Source: Steroidobacteraceae bacterium (GTDB taxonomy: Bacteria > Pseudomonadota > Gammaproteobacteria > Steroidobacterales > Steroidobacteraceae). From it: 12,002 nt of DNA. A model generated the notes under the pieces. The model was not told where the DNA came from, made no database searches, and saw only the letters and a list, made by a program, of their open reading frames with translations. Positions within the stretch are counted from its first letter, which is position 1; each line of letters opens with the position of its first letter. The stretch is from positions 1 to 12,002 of the forward strand of contig JAICKZ010000070.1 of assembly GCA_025927665.1 (NCBI GenBank), given 5' to 3'. The position numbers and the translations under genes are program-made. Below, in pieces: positions 1 through 6,826 of the stretch.

Positions 1-14
1 GAGGTTGCTTAATC

Positions 15-1169
15 ATGCTGTCGTTATTGTGGGCTAATCTCAATCGTAAACGGCTGCGGCTGACTTTAACTATTGCGTCGATTATGGTCGCATTCATGTT
101 GTTTACGCTGGTAGAGGCATTGCAATATGCACTTACCGGAGGTGTTCAGATTGCCGGGCAAGATCGTTTGATGACCGTGCAAAAAGTTTCGTTAATCAAT
201 CCACTGCCACGCAGTTATTTCTCGCGTATTCAGGCAATTGATGGCGTCAAATCCGCGATCTCACTCAATTGGTTTGGTGGCTACTATCAGCAAGAACGTA
301 ATCAAGTCTTCAGCTATCCCATACAAAATGAAGCACAACTAAAAGACGTGTATCCGGAAATCGTGACGCCGCCGGATCAATATCAAGACTGGTTGCAACA
401 ACGCGATGGGGCTTTAATCGGTCGCGCCCTTGCCAACACACAACACTGGAAAGTAGGCGATGTTATTCCCTTACGTTCGTCGATCTGGTTTAAGAAAGAC
501 GGCAGTAATACATGGAATTTCAAGATATCCGGCATCTTTGATGTAAAGGATACCGGCGATACCAGTGGTTTATATTTTCATTACGATTATTTCAACGAGG
601 CAGGACTACAAGCCGGCAAGGATTTCATCGGCTGGGTGGTGTTGCGAGTTAATGATCCGAAAATACTTAACGATGTGGCACACAACATCGATGCCATGTT
701 TGCCAACTCGGACACCGAAACCAAAACCAGCAGCGAAAAAGATTTCGCACAAGGATTTGCTAATCAGATGGGTAACATCGGCAAGATTGTGGCGGTGATT
801 GTAGTCGCCGTGTTTTTCACATTGTTACTTGTCGTCGCCAATACCATGAGTCAGGCTATTCGTGAACGCACTAATGAAATCGGTGTATTGAAGACATTAG
901 GTTTCAGCAAGATGCAGGTGACTTCATTGATTCTGGCTGAAGCCATCTTGATGACAATCATGGGTGGGTGTATTGGCATGTTGATCGGCGGCGCCGCCGT
1001 AAAAGGCATTGCGCATTCATTGGCACAGTATCTACCGATGATGGCAGTGCCCAGCTACGCTTACCTACTTGGTTTCGCATGCATGTTGTTGCTAGGTATG
1101 TTGTCAGGCTTGCTACCTTGTATGCAAGCGTGGCAATTGAAGATTACCGATGCATTGCGTCGCGCATAA
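15..1169 (+). CDS. ABC transporter permease, MacB/FtsX type (first of a tandem pair)
   Basis: This 384-residue inner-membrane protein has the MacB/FtsX layout. One N-terminal membrane helix lies at about residues 18-38 and a long extracytoplasmic domain at about 40-250. Three C-terminal helices follow at about 256-278, 303-328 and 348-370. The cytoplasmic loop after the second helix carries ERTNEIGVLKTLGFS (residues 284-298), the hallmark of this permease family where it meets the ATPase. GAGG at positions 1-4 serves as ribosome site for the ATG at 15. Family members act as lipoprotein, peptide or drug exporters, or as transmembrane mechanotransmitters; the substrate cannot be read here. A second permease follows 41 nt downstream, so a heterodimer is likely. 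No ATPase is in the window; it is probably just upstream. Family assignment is firm and specific role unknown. Confidence 0.9.
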   Translation: MLSLLWANLNRKRLRLTLTIASIMVAFMLFTLVEALQYALTGGVQIAGQDRLMTVQKVSLINPLPRSYFSRIQAIDGVKSAISLNWFGGYYQQERNQVFSYPIQNEAQLKDVYPEIVTPPDQYQDWLQQRDGALIGRALANTQHWKVGDVIPLRSSIWFKKDGSNTWNFKISGIFDVKDTGDTSGLYFHYDYFNEAGLQAGKDFIGWVVLRVNDPKILNDVAHNIDAMFANSDTETKTSSEKDFAQGFANQMGNIGKIVAVIVVAVFFTLLLVVANTMSQAIRERTNEIGVLKTLGFSKMQVTSLILAEAILMTIMGGCIGMLIGGAAVKGIAHSLAQYLPMMAVPSYAYLLGFACMLLLGMLSGLLPCMQAWQLKITDALRRA

Positions 1170-1210
1170 ATACATATTCAATTTATAACTTAAATTACCA
1201 AGGTGTAATC

Positions 1211-2401
1211 ATGAGTAATCCTTTTACGCAGATGGTGACTGTCACCACCATGAATCTGCAAAACTTACGTGATCGTAAGACCTCATCCCTCGTTGCGGTC
1301 ATTGGCATCGCAGGTGTGGTCGCCATATTGGTTGGCGTGCTGTCCATGCGTGAAGGCTTTCGTGCCGCGCTGGATTTATCAGGTTCGAAAGATGTGGCGA
1401 TTGTCATGCGCAGTGGCGCAAATTCTGAGATGTCCAGTGGACTTGGATTGGATCAAACCCGATTGATAGAAGATGCAAAAGCAGTCGCACAAGTGAATGG
1501 TCAACCCATCGCCTCTCCCGAACTATATGTGGTAGTCGATGTCCCAACTCGCAGTACAGGCACGGCAGCCAATGTTCCGTTTCGCGGTGTGGGTCCGCAG
1601 GCAGCGGCGTTGCGTCGGCATTTCAAGATCATTGCAGGTCGCATGTTTACACCAGGAAAATTCGAAGTGATCGTGGGTCGTGGTGCAGCAATACAATTCG
1701 CAGGATTGGATGTAGGCAAGCGGGTACATTGGGGCACGACTGATTGGGACGTGGTCGGTGAGTTCGACGATGCGGGTGGGGTTTCGGAGTCTGAAATCTG
1801 GACTGATGCAACGGTGTTGCAAGGTGCGTACAAACGCGGCACCAGTTATCAAAGTGTACGGGTGAAGCTCTCCTCACCCACTGTCATTCAAGCATTAAAA
1901 GATGAGCTCACCACCAATCCACGACTCAATGTACGCGTATTGTCAGAGAGCGACTACTACGCAGAGCAATCACGCAGTCTGTCCATCATGGTAACCACGG
2001 TTGGTTATACTGTTGCGGTGCTGATGGGCTTGGGAGCCATCTTCAGTGCATTGAATACCATGTACTCGGCGGTCTCGGCTCGAACCCGTGAAATTGCGAC
2101 TTTGCGTGCACTGGGTTTTGGCCGCGTTCCGGTGATTGCTTCCGTACTCGGTGAATCATTGGTGCTGGGTGTGATCGGCGGAGCACTCGGTTGCTTGATT
2201 GCATACGTGGGTTTCAATGGCATTCGTGCTTCGACGTTAAACTTCACCAGTTTTAGTCAGATCACTTTTGCCTTTGCAGTCACACCCACATTATTGATTA
2301 ATGGATTGGTGTACGCGTTGGGTCTGTCACTTTTCGGGGGCATCATGCCCGGCTTTCACGCCGCGCGTATGCCCATTGTCAGTGGTTTACGTGAGCTATG
2401 A
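1211..2401 (+). CDS. ABC transporter permease, MacB/FtsX type (second of a tandem pair)
   Basis: This 396-residue permease has the same topology as its upstream neighbour: a helix at about 27-45, a periplasmic domain at about 50-255, then helices near 260-284, 306-335 and 358-380. The family loop motif is RTREIATLRALGF (291-303). The open frame extends upstream into the first permease, but the ATG at 1211 is the better start. It is preceded by AAGGTG (1200-1205) and places the first helix as expected. The two permeases share fold and motif but differ clearly in sequence, which suits a heterodimer sharing one ATPase. The stop codon is 3 nt before the next start, so the operon continues. The N-terminal periplasmic part looks like the MacB_PCD fold; this is inferred from position and length, not from a search. 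Confidence 0.9.
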   Translation: MSNPFTQMVTVTTMNLQNLRDRKTSSLVAVIGIAGVVAILVGVLSMREGFRAALDLSGSKDVAIVMRSGANSEMSSGLGLDQTRLIEDAKAVAQVNGQPIASPELYVVVDVPTRSTGTAANVPFRGVGPQAAALRRHFKIIAGRMFTPGKFEVIVGRGAAIQFAGLDVGKRVHWGTTDWDVVGEFDDAGGVSESEIWTDATVLQGAYKRGTSYQSVRVKLSSPTVIQALKDELTTNPRLNVRVLSESDYYAEQSRSLSIMVTTVGYTVAVLMGLGAIFSALNTMYSAVSARTREIATLRALGFGRVPVIASVLGESLVLGVIGGALGCLIAYVGFNGIRASTLNFTSFSQITFAFAVTPTLLINGLVYALGLSLFGGIMPGFHAARMPIVSGLREL

Positions 2402-2404
2402 TTT

Positions 2405-3208
2405 ATGAACTCTAAACGTCATTTATTACGATATCTATATGTCTTTGCATTGCTAGCACTGAATGTTACCAATGTATCGGCGGATAATCATAAGCATCAC
2501 ACCACAACTCGCTATCTTGATGCATCAAGCATTAACTGGATTCCATTACTGGCACCGCCGCCTGCAATGGATTCAGCACAACAACAACACGATCTACAAA
2601 CCGTGCTCGACATGCAAGCGGCCAATCGTAGTGGCGAGCGACGTGAGCGTGCGATTGCCGACAGCGATGCAAATTGTTTTCGCTTCGCCGATGTATTGGG
2701 TTCGGCATTTAATGCTGCGCAGTTGCCGGTCACGGCGAGCTTTCTCGAACATGCCGCTGATGAAGGAAACGCTGCAACTGGAATAATCAAACACTACTGG
2801 CAACGTCCTCGGCCCTTCGTCGTGAGCGATAAGGTGGAACGTTTGGCAGATATCGCGCCGCGCACTGAGAAGCAGAGCGAAGCCACTGAGCATTCGTTTG
2901 AATACTCATCTTATCCCAGTGGTCACGCCACCTATGGAATGATATGTGGCATGGTGTTGGCGCAACTGGTGCCGGAAAAACAGGCGCAATTATTTCAACG
3001 TGCAGTTGAATATGGTGAATCGCGCATGATTGTAGGTGCACACTTCCCTAGCGACTTATTGGCGGGACGATTGGTCGCAACGGCAACGGTAACGTTGATG
3101 ACACAAAACAAAGCATATCAACAAGATCTCAACGCTGCACGGATCGAACTTCGTCGCGCATTAGAATTGGCAGCTCCGCCTGCCAATGTGGCAACTACTA
3201 AGATGTAA
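2405..3208 (+). CDS. Secreted PAP2-family acid phosphatase (class A non-specific acid phosphatase-like)
   Basis: This 267-residue protein has a cleavable signal peptide: a basic start, a hydrophobic stretch at about residues 7-20 and a likely cut after VSA at 26. It should therefore act in the periplasm. The three active-site motifs of the PAP2/vanadium-haloperoxidase superfamily are intact. They are K129-x6-R136-P137, PSGH at 171-174 and S206-R207-x5-H213-x3-D217. The SYPSGH context and the stretch after it resemble PhoN/PhoC class A acid phosphatases, which hydrolyse phosphomonoesters at low pH. A lipid phosphatase of this superfamily would normally have several membrane helices, and none is visible here. 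The gene lies 3 nt after the second ABC permease and overlaps the cytochrome gene by one base, so translational coupling is likely. Physiological substrate is unknown. Confidence 0.85.
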   Translation: MNSKRHLLRYLYVFALLALNVTNVSADNHKHHTTTRYLDASSINWIPLLAPPPAMDSAQQQHDLQTVLDMQAANRSGERRERAIADSDANCFRFADVLGSAFNAAQLPVTASFLEHAADEGNAATGIIKHYWQRPRPFVVSDKVERLADIAPRTEKQSEATEHSFEYSSYPSGHATYGMICGMVLAQLVPEKQAQLFQRAVEYGESRMIVGAHFPSDLLAGRLVATATVTLMTQNKAYQQDLNAARIELRRALELAAPPANVATTKM

Positions 3209-3690
3209 TGTTGCCAACCCTTAGCGACACATCTATCAATACATTGTGTAATCACCGCATGCCAGGCATTAAAAAATACCGGACCTTAATCTTCCTGATT
3301 GCAGCTTGCATTGCTTACTCTGCAAACGCAGCCGATTTTTTGTCGTACTCTGGCGGCCAACTCTATCAACGATTTTGCTCTGGATGTCATGGAGCACAAG
3401 CACATGGCGATGGACGAATTGCGGCATCACTCGGTGTTGTTGTTCCCGACCTGACTTTACTCACCTATCGCAATCGTGGCGAATTCCCCGCCGAGCGAAT
3501 CACGAAAATTATTGATGGACGCGTCAGCATCGGCAAACATAACGAAGACCGAACCATGCCCATATGGGGTAAGGAATTACTGCGTACTGACACCGGCGAT
3601 GCCGAGGCTGAACGCAGTGCGGCGCAGATCATCAAGAAAATTGTTGAGTATCTCCGCTCAATCCAGTCCGTTCAAAAAGATAACAAATAG
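3208..3690 (+). CDS. Secreted single-haem c-type cytochrome
   Basis: The product is a periplasmic or membrane-anchored class I cytochrome c. It has one haem-binding CSGCH motif (residues 57-61 from the ATG at 3208) and a probable axial methionine in RTMPIWG (Met117). About 100 residues of mature domain follow a signal sequence ending in SANA. The start is uncertain. ATG 3208 overlaps the preceding stop as TAATG, which suggests coupling, but it adds 17 residues before the signal peptide. ATG 3259 gives a textbook signal peptide but has no visible ribosome site. Such small cytochromes carry electrons or serve as the haem subunit of periplasmic dehydrogenases; no partner oxidoreductase is visible here. 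It is the last gene of the permease-phosphatase operon, with 173 nt to the next start. Confidence 0.88.
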   Translation: MLPTLSDTSINTLCNHRMPGIKKYRTLIFLIAACIAYSANAADFLSYSGGQLYQRFCSGCHGAQAHGDGRIAASLGVVVPDLTLLTYRNRGEFPAERITKIIDGRVSIGKHNEDRTMPIWGKELLRTDTGDAEAERSAAQIIKKIVEYLRSIQSVQKDNK

Positions 3691-3863
3691 TTAACCACCC
3701 AGCATACCAAGAAGCTGGCGCAGAACTTTGATGACGCTAATGGGTACTAACTGACAAACCATTTGGCAGTTCGATGCTTGCATGAATGAAATTTCACGGC
3801 GCATCATTCAGCATCGACTGAATAGCAGTATTATTGCAGGCAACCCAGCCTTCGGAGCGAATC

Positions 3864-4436
3864 ATGTCAACCCAATTTATGAGCAGTTATTCAATGCTTT
3901 TACGTCCTTTGCTTTTCATTACCACCCTTGCTTTGGTAATACTTACTGGCTGCACCACGATACAAACTGACTCCGATCCGCGAGTCAACATGCACAACTA
4001 TCACACTTATCAACTTGAGTATTCCGGCAACAGCAATGCGGTTGCTTTTAACAATCCATTAAATGCCAAGCGATTACGTGATGCAGTCGAAACCAATCTA
4101 GCTTCGCGAGGTATGCGTCCAGTCGCCGAAGGTGAAACACCCGACTGTATTGTCAGCGTTTCCACAGGTTCACGTCAGGTGGTCGAAAGCGATCCCGGTA
4201 CACATGTAGGTCTTGGCTGGGGATGGTTCGGGCGCGGCTTTGGGGGTTCATTGGCATGGGATAACGATGTGCGTGCTTATAGTGAATATCGTATTGCTAT
4301 TGATTTGATCGACGCCAAGTCCCATGAACCGGTTTGGCACGCGTCCATCAACGAAAACATCAACCGAGGTTCTGGCGCCAGTGCAGACACTCGAATTCGC
4401 ACGGTGGTGGCTCAACTATTTACAAAGTTTCCTTAA
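3864..4436 (+). CDS. DUF4136-type lipoprotein
   Basis: This 190-residue protein has a lipoprotein signal: a hydrophobic stretch ending ILTGC, with Cys30 as the lipidated residue. The mature part fits the DUF4136 pattern. It has an early DPRVNMHNYHTYQ segment, a NPLNAKRLRDAVETNLASRG stretch, a Gly/Trp-rich middle (GLGWGWFGRGFGG) and a late ID-LIDA-EPVW strand. It ends in the typical KFP. Proteins of this family are outer-membrane or periplasmic lipoproteins of unknown function, common in Proteobacteria. The ATG at 3864 is chosen because GGAG lies 7 nt upstream; an in-frame TTG at 3834 is less likely. The residue after the lipid cysteine is Thr, so default sorting to the outer membrane is expected. 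It lies 173 nt from the upstream operon and probably has its own promoter. Confidence 0.82.
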   Translation: MSTQFMSSYSMLLRPLLFITTLALVILTGCTTIQTDSDPRVNMHNYHTYQLEYSGNSNAVAFNNPLNAKRLRDAVETNLASRGMRPVAEGETPDCIVSVSTGSRQVVESDPGTHVGLGWGWFGRGFGGSLAWDNDVRAYSEYRIAIDLIDAKSHEPVWHASINENINRGSGASADTRIRTVVAQLFTKFP

Positions 4437-4486
4437 GCCTATTGCTTCTTGAGCTTCTTTCGGTAGTTGGAGGTCGGCAGTTAATC

Positions 4487-4996
4487 ATGTTCACGACCTC
4501 CAAGAAAGTTAAGAAAATTGGCTTGGGTATGTTTGGAGCACTGGTGTTGATGGCAGCAGTATCAGCTCACGCGAGCAACCAACTATGTACTGCAGTCGGT
4601 GATCAGCTCAATAAATCCCTGGGACTCACGCCATTTTTTGTTGAAGAAACTTTGGCTGACATCAATACCGGTAGCTTTTATATCTCCAACATCGATATTG
4701 ACAATGATCAAATCAATGATGTGATCTCGCTTATCAGAATCGAGCCAGGAAATATATTATCGGCGGATAATAGTTTGCTTAAGTACACACTGTCTTCAAA
4801 CAAGAAAGCCTACAAAATTGAAGCGCAGTATCTGTCTGTATTTCGGTTCGAAGCAAGACTATTTGTACTGACAAGCAAGTGGCTGAGCAAAGAAGGTCCA
4901 ATTGCAAAAAATATATTTGAACTGGGCAAAGATGGTATTCAGTATCGCTGCGCTTTTAATTGCACATCAGTGAACGCGTGCTTTCAGCACGAGTAA
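4487..4996 (+). CDS. Small secreted protein of unknown function with Asp-rich Ca-loop-like motif
   Basis: I do not recognise this family. The 169-residue protein has a signal peptide (lysines at 6-10, hydrophobic 11-25, likely cut after AHA at 29). The mature part has four cysteines (34, 155, 159, 165), which could form two disulfides. A short loop, D70-x-D72-N-D74-x-x-N77-D78, resembles the calcium-binding DxDxDG-type loops of FG-GAP/VCBS, dockerin or EF-hand-like repeats, but it occurs only once. The open frame extends back to 4334 inside the lipoprotein gene. ATG 4487 is preferred because it begins the signal peptide and follows GGAGGT (4469-4474), though the 12-nt spacing is long. Codons look more A/T-rich than in neighbouring genes. 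It lies 50 nt after the lipoprotein and may be co-transcribed with it. Confidence 0.68.
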   Translation: MFTTSKKVKKIGLGMFGALVLMAAVSAHASNQLCTAVGDQLNKSLGLTPFFVEETLADINTGSFYISNIDIDNDQINDVISLIRIEPGNILSADNSLLKYTLSSNKKAYKIEAQYLSVFRFEARLFVLTSKWLSKEGPIAKNIFELGKDGIQYRCAFNCTSVNACFQHE

Positions 4997-5016
4997 GTAA
5001 TGCAGTCATTTTAAAC

Positions 5017-5041
5017 TGGATTGCCGCCTTCGCGGGAAGGA
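5017..5041. repeat. REP-like palindromic repeat, degenerate copy
   Basis: This stretch matches TGGATTcCCGCCTTCGCGGGAA with one change (G for C at 5023) and a diverged right end. The central hairpin is CCGC-CTTC-GCGG (5024-5035). Two closer matches lie at 11317-11341 and 11399-11424. Short intergenic palindromes of this type are common in proteobacterial genomes. This copy sits just after the stop of the small secreted protein, in the gap between convergent genes. Confidence 0.7.
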
Positions 5042-5186
5042 TATGGAGATTGAACCAGAATAATAAAGTTACTTTTGATTAGAAAGCAATGAGCTCGCGT
5101 TTAGCGAATGATGCGCGTGCTTTGGGATACAACATGAATTGATGAGATCACTATTTTTATCGTTGTTGAGCACTTGCAGTCATACT

Positions 5187-5218
5187 CACAAAGCTGCCCC
5201 TTAAATGACAGCTTTGTG
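5187..5218. terminator. Perfect 10-bp inverted repeat between convergent genes (possible bidirectional terminator)
   Basis: CACAAAGCTG (5187-5196) and CAGCTTTGTG (5209-5218) pair perfectly around a 12-nt loop. The repeat lies between the stop of the small secreted protein and the stop of the minus-strand glycosidase, where a terminator serving both would be expected. Neither side has a clear run of T, so a Rho-independent terminator is not proved. A protein-binding site or simple RNA-stabilising hairpin is also possible. Confidence 0.4.
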
Positions 5219-5247
5219 GACATATCTCTCGCTTAATAGAGCTATGA

Positions 5248-6702
5248 TCAAATCACTTTATTCTCTTTCGCCACCTTTGCATACCAATAACCCGATTCTT
5301 TGATAGTTCGCTTCTGATTGTTTTCAAAATCTACATAGGTCAAACCAAAGCGTTGGCTATAACCCTCAGCCCATTCGAAGTTATCCATTAAACTCCAGCA
5401 ATGATAAGCACGGACCGGTACACCATCTGCAATAGCGCGTGATAATGCATTTAAATGACTCCGCAAGTATTCGATGCGTTTGGGATCGTGAATCTGTCCA
5501 GAAGCGTCCGGTTGATTGTTATATGCCGCGCCATTTTCGGCGATTTCAATTGGACGATGGCCGGTGATCAATTGCATGCGCTTTAAAATATCGTAAAAGC
5601 CTTGCGGATAAATCACCCAGTCAGAATCGGTTTTTTCATACGGTCCCACCGCCCAATCCGCTTTCAGATGCATGCCGGGAATACCGTTGGATTCTTTCGT
5701 AGCGGTAACCCGTGTAAGTGAATAATAATTCAATCCAACAAAATCCAGATCAGCATGCATGATCTTGTCATCACCTGTTTGAAATCCCAGCAATGCTGCT
5801 TGTTGATCAGGTGGCAATACGCCATCAGGATACTCACCAGTAAGAATTGATTCAGCAAACCAGGTATTGGATAACTTTTCCATCGCACTCGTCGCCGCTT
5901 TATCAGCATCTGAATCGGTTGCTGGCACATGGGGCGATACGTCGAACACACTACCCACATTAATTTTTGGGTTTACCGCTTTGATGGCGCGAAAGCCCAG
6001 ACCATGAGCAAGGTTGACCGTATGAGTAGCCTTCAAAAAAGCCAACGGATCTTTTCTACCTGGAGCAAACACGCCCAGCCAATAACTAAGTTGTGTAAAC
6101 GCTTTAGACTCGTTGAACAAACTCCAGTTGTTGATGCGATCACCCAATGCCTTCAACACAATATCGACATATTCTGCGTAACGATAAGCGGTATCACGAT
6201 TGGGCCAACCACCACGATCTTCAAGTTCCTGCGGCAGATCCCAGTGATACAAAGTCGGAAAAGGACGAATGCCTGCTTCGAGTATTGCATCAGTCAAGCG
6301 CTTGTAATAGTCCAAACCTTTTTGATTCACTGCCCCGATGCCAGTGGGCTGAATGCGTGTCCATGCAATAGAGAAACGATACGATTTGAGATTAAGCGCT
6401 TTAAGCAATGCAATATCTTCGCGATACCGATGATAACTATCGCATGCCACATTAGCGGTATTGCCATTTTTGATTTTGCCGGGTGCCAGTACAAAGCGAT
6501 CCCAATTGGATTCACCTTTGCCATCTTCTCGATAAGCACCTTCGATTTGATAAGCCGACGTCGCCGCACCCCATAAAAACCCCGGTGGAAATACTCCAAC
6601 CTGAGTCATCTTGTTTTGTTTAGCAGTGGCATTTGAATTACCTGGCAATAATGAAGTGCCGGCAGCCGCAAGACCCGATATCAACATGTCGCGACGATTC
6701 AT
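5248..6702 (-). CDS. Tat-exported family GH1 beta-glycosidase (beta-glucosidase-like)
   Basis: This 484-residue enzyme hydrolyses beta-glycosides, probably beta-glucosides or beta-galactosides, by the retaining mechanism. Family GH1 landmarks are present: FLWGAATSAYQIEGA (42-56), TLYHWDLPQ (150-158), Asn197-Glu198 as acid/base, FVGLNYYS (321-328), Glu389 in IEIAENGAA as nucleophile, and MDNFEWAEGY (439-448) for sugar binding. Length of the catalytic domain is normal. The N-terminus (NRRDMLISG followed by an Ala-rich stretch to about residue 27) is a twin-arginine signal, so it should reach the periplasm folded; most bacterial GH1 enzymes are cytoplasmic. The usual TFNEP acid/base motif reads SLFNES. 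The start is firm: GAGGAGA lies just upstream at 6707-6713. It follows gyrA on the same strand after 124 nt; no sugar transporter is adjacent. Confidence 0.92.
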   Translation of the reverse strand: MNRRDMLISGLAAAGTSLLPGNSNATAKQNKMTQVGVFPPGFLWGAATSAYQIEGAYREDGKGESNWDRFVLAPGKIKNGNTANVACDSYHRYREDIALLKALNLKSYRFSIAWTRIQPTGIGAVNQKGLDYYKRLTDAILEAGIRPFPTLYHWDLPQELEDRGGWPNRDTAYRYAEYVDIVLKALGDRINNWSLFNESKAFTQLSYWLGVFAPGRKDPLAFLKATHTVNLAHGLGFRAIKAVNPKINVGSVFDVSPHVPATDSDADKAATSAMEKLSNTWFAESILTGEYPDGVLPPDQQAALLGFQTGDDKIMHADLDFVGLNYYSLTRVTATKESNGIPGMHLKADWAVGPYEKTDSDWVIYPQGFYDILKRMQLITGHRPIEIAENGAAYNNQPDASGQIHDPKRIEYLRSHLNALSRAIADGVPVRAYHCWSLMDNFEWAEGYSQRFGLTYVDFENNQKRTIKESGYWYAKVAKENKVI

Positions 6703-6788
6703 GATGTCTCCTCGTTCTGGAAAAGAATAAGTGGTCGATCTGCTTACTTAAGTGATGCTAGTAACGAGCCAACATCACAGTGAGTCAA

Positions 6789-6807
6789 GCTGCGCTCGTC
6801 GCACAGC
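6789..6807 (-). terminator. Stem-loop just after the gyrA stop
   Basis: On the minus strand GCTGTGC and GCGCAGC form a 7-bp stem (one G-U pair) around a GACGA loop, 19 nt past the gyrA stop codon. No U-run follows, so it is at best a weak or Rho-assisted terminator, or a 3'-end stabiliser of gyrA mRNA. Further along the same strand, TTGACT (6783-6788) resembles a -35 box for the glycosidase, but no good -10 box lies at standard spacing. Confidence 0.3.
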
Positions 6808-6826
6808 AAAATTTCAATATCAATTT

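Noticed and set aside
3750..3823. Two small hairpins (3750-3770 and 3806-3823) between the cytochrome and the lipoprotein
   Set aside because: The first has a mismatch and the second a 6-bp stem; neither is followed by a T-run. They are too weak to call as terminators or operators.
3782..3970. 62-codon open frame overlapping the lipoprotein start
   Set aside because: It has no ribosome site and runs out of frame into the lipoprotein gene, whose lipobox and GGAG site are convincing.
5929..6576. 215-codon open frame on the plus strand opposite the glycosidase
   Set aside because: It lies wholly antisense to a clear GH1 gene, has no ribosome site or recognisable protein features, and is a by-product of codon use on the other strand.
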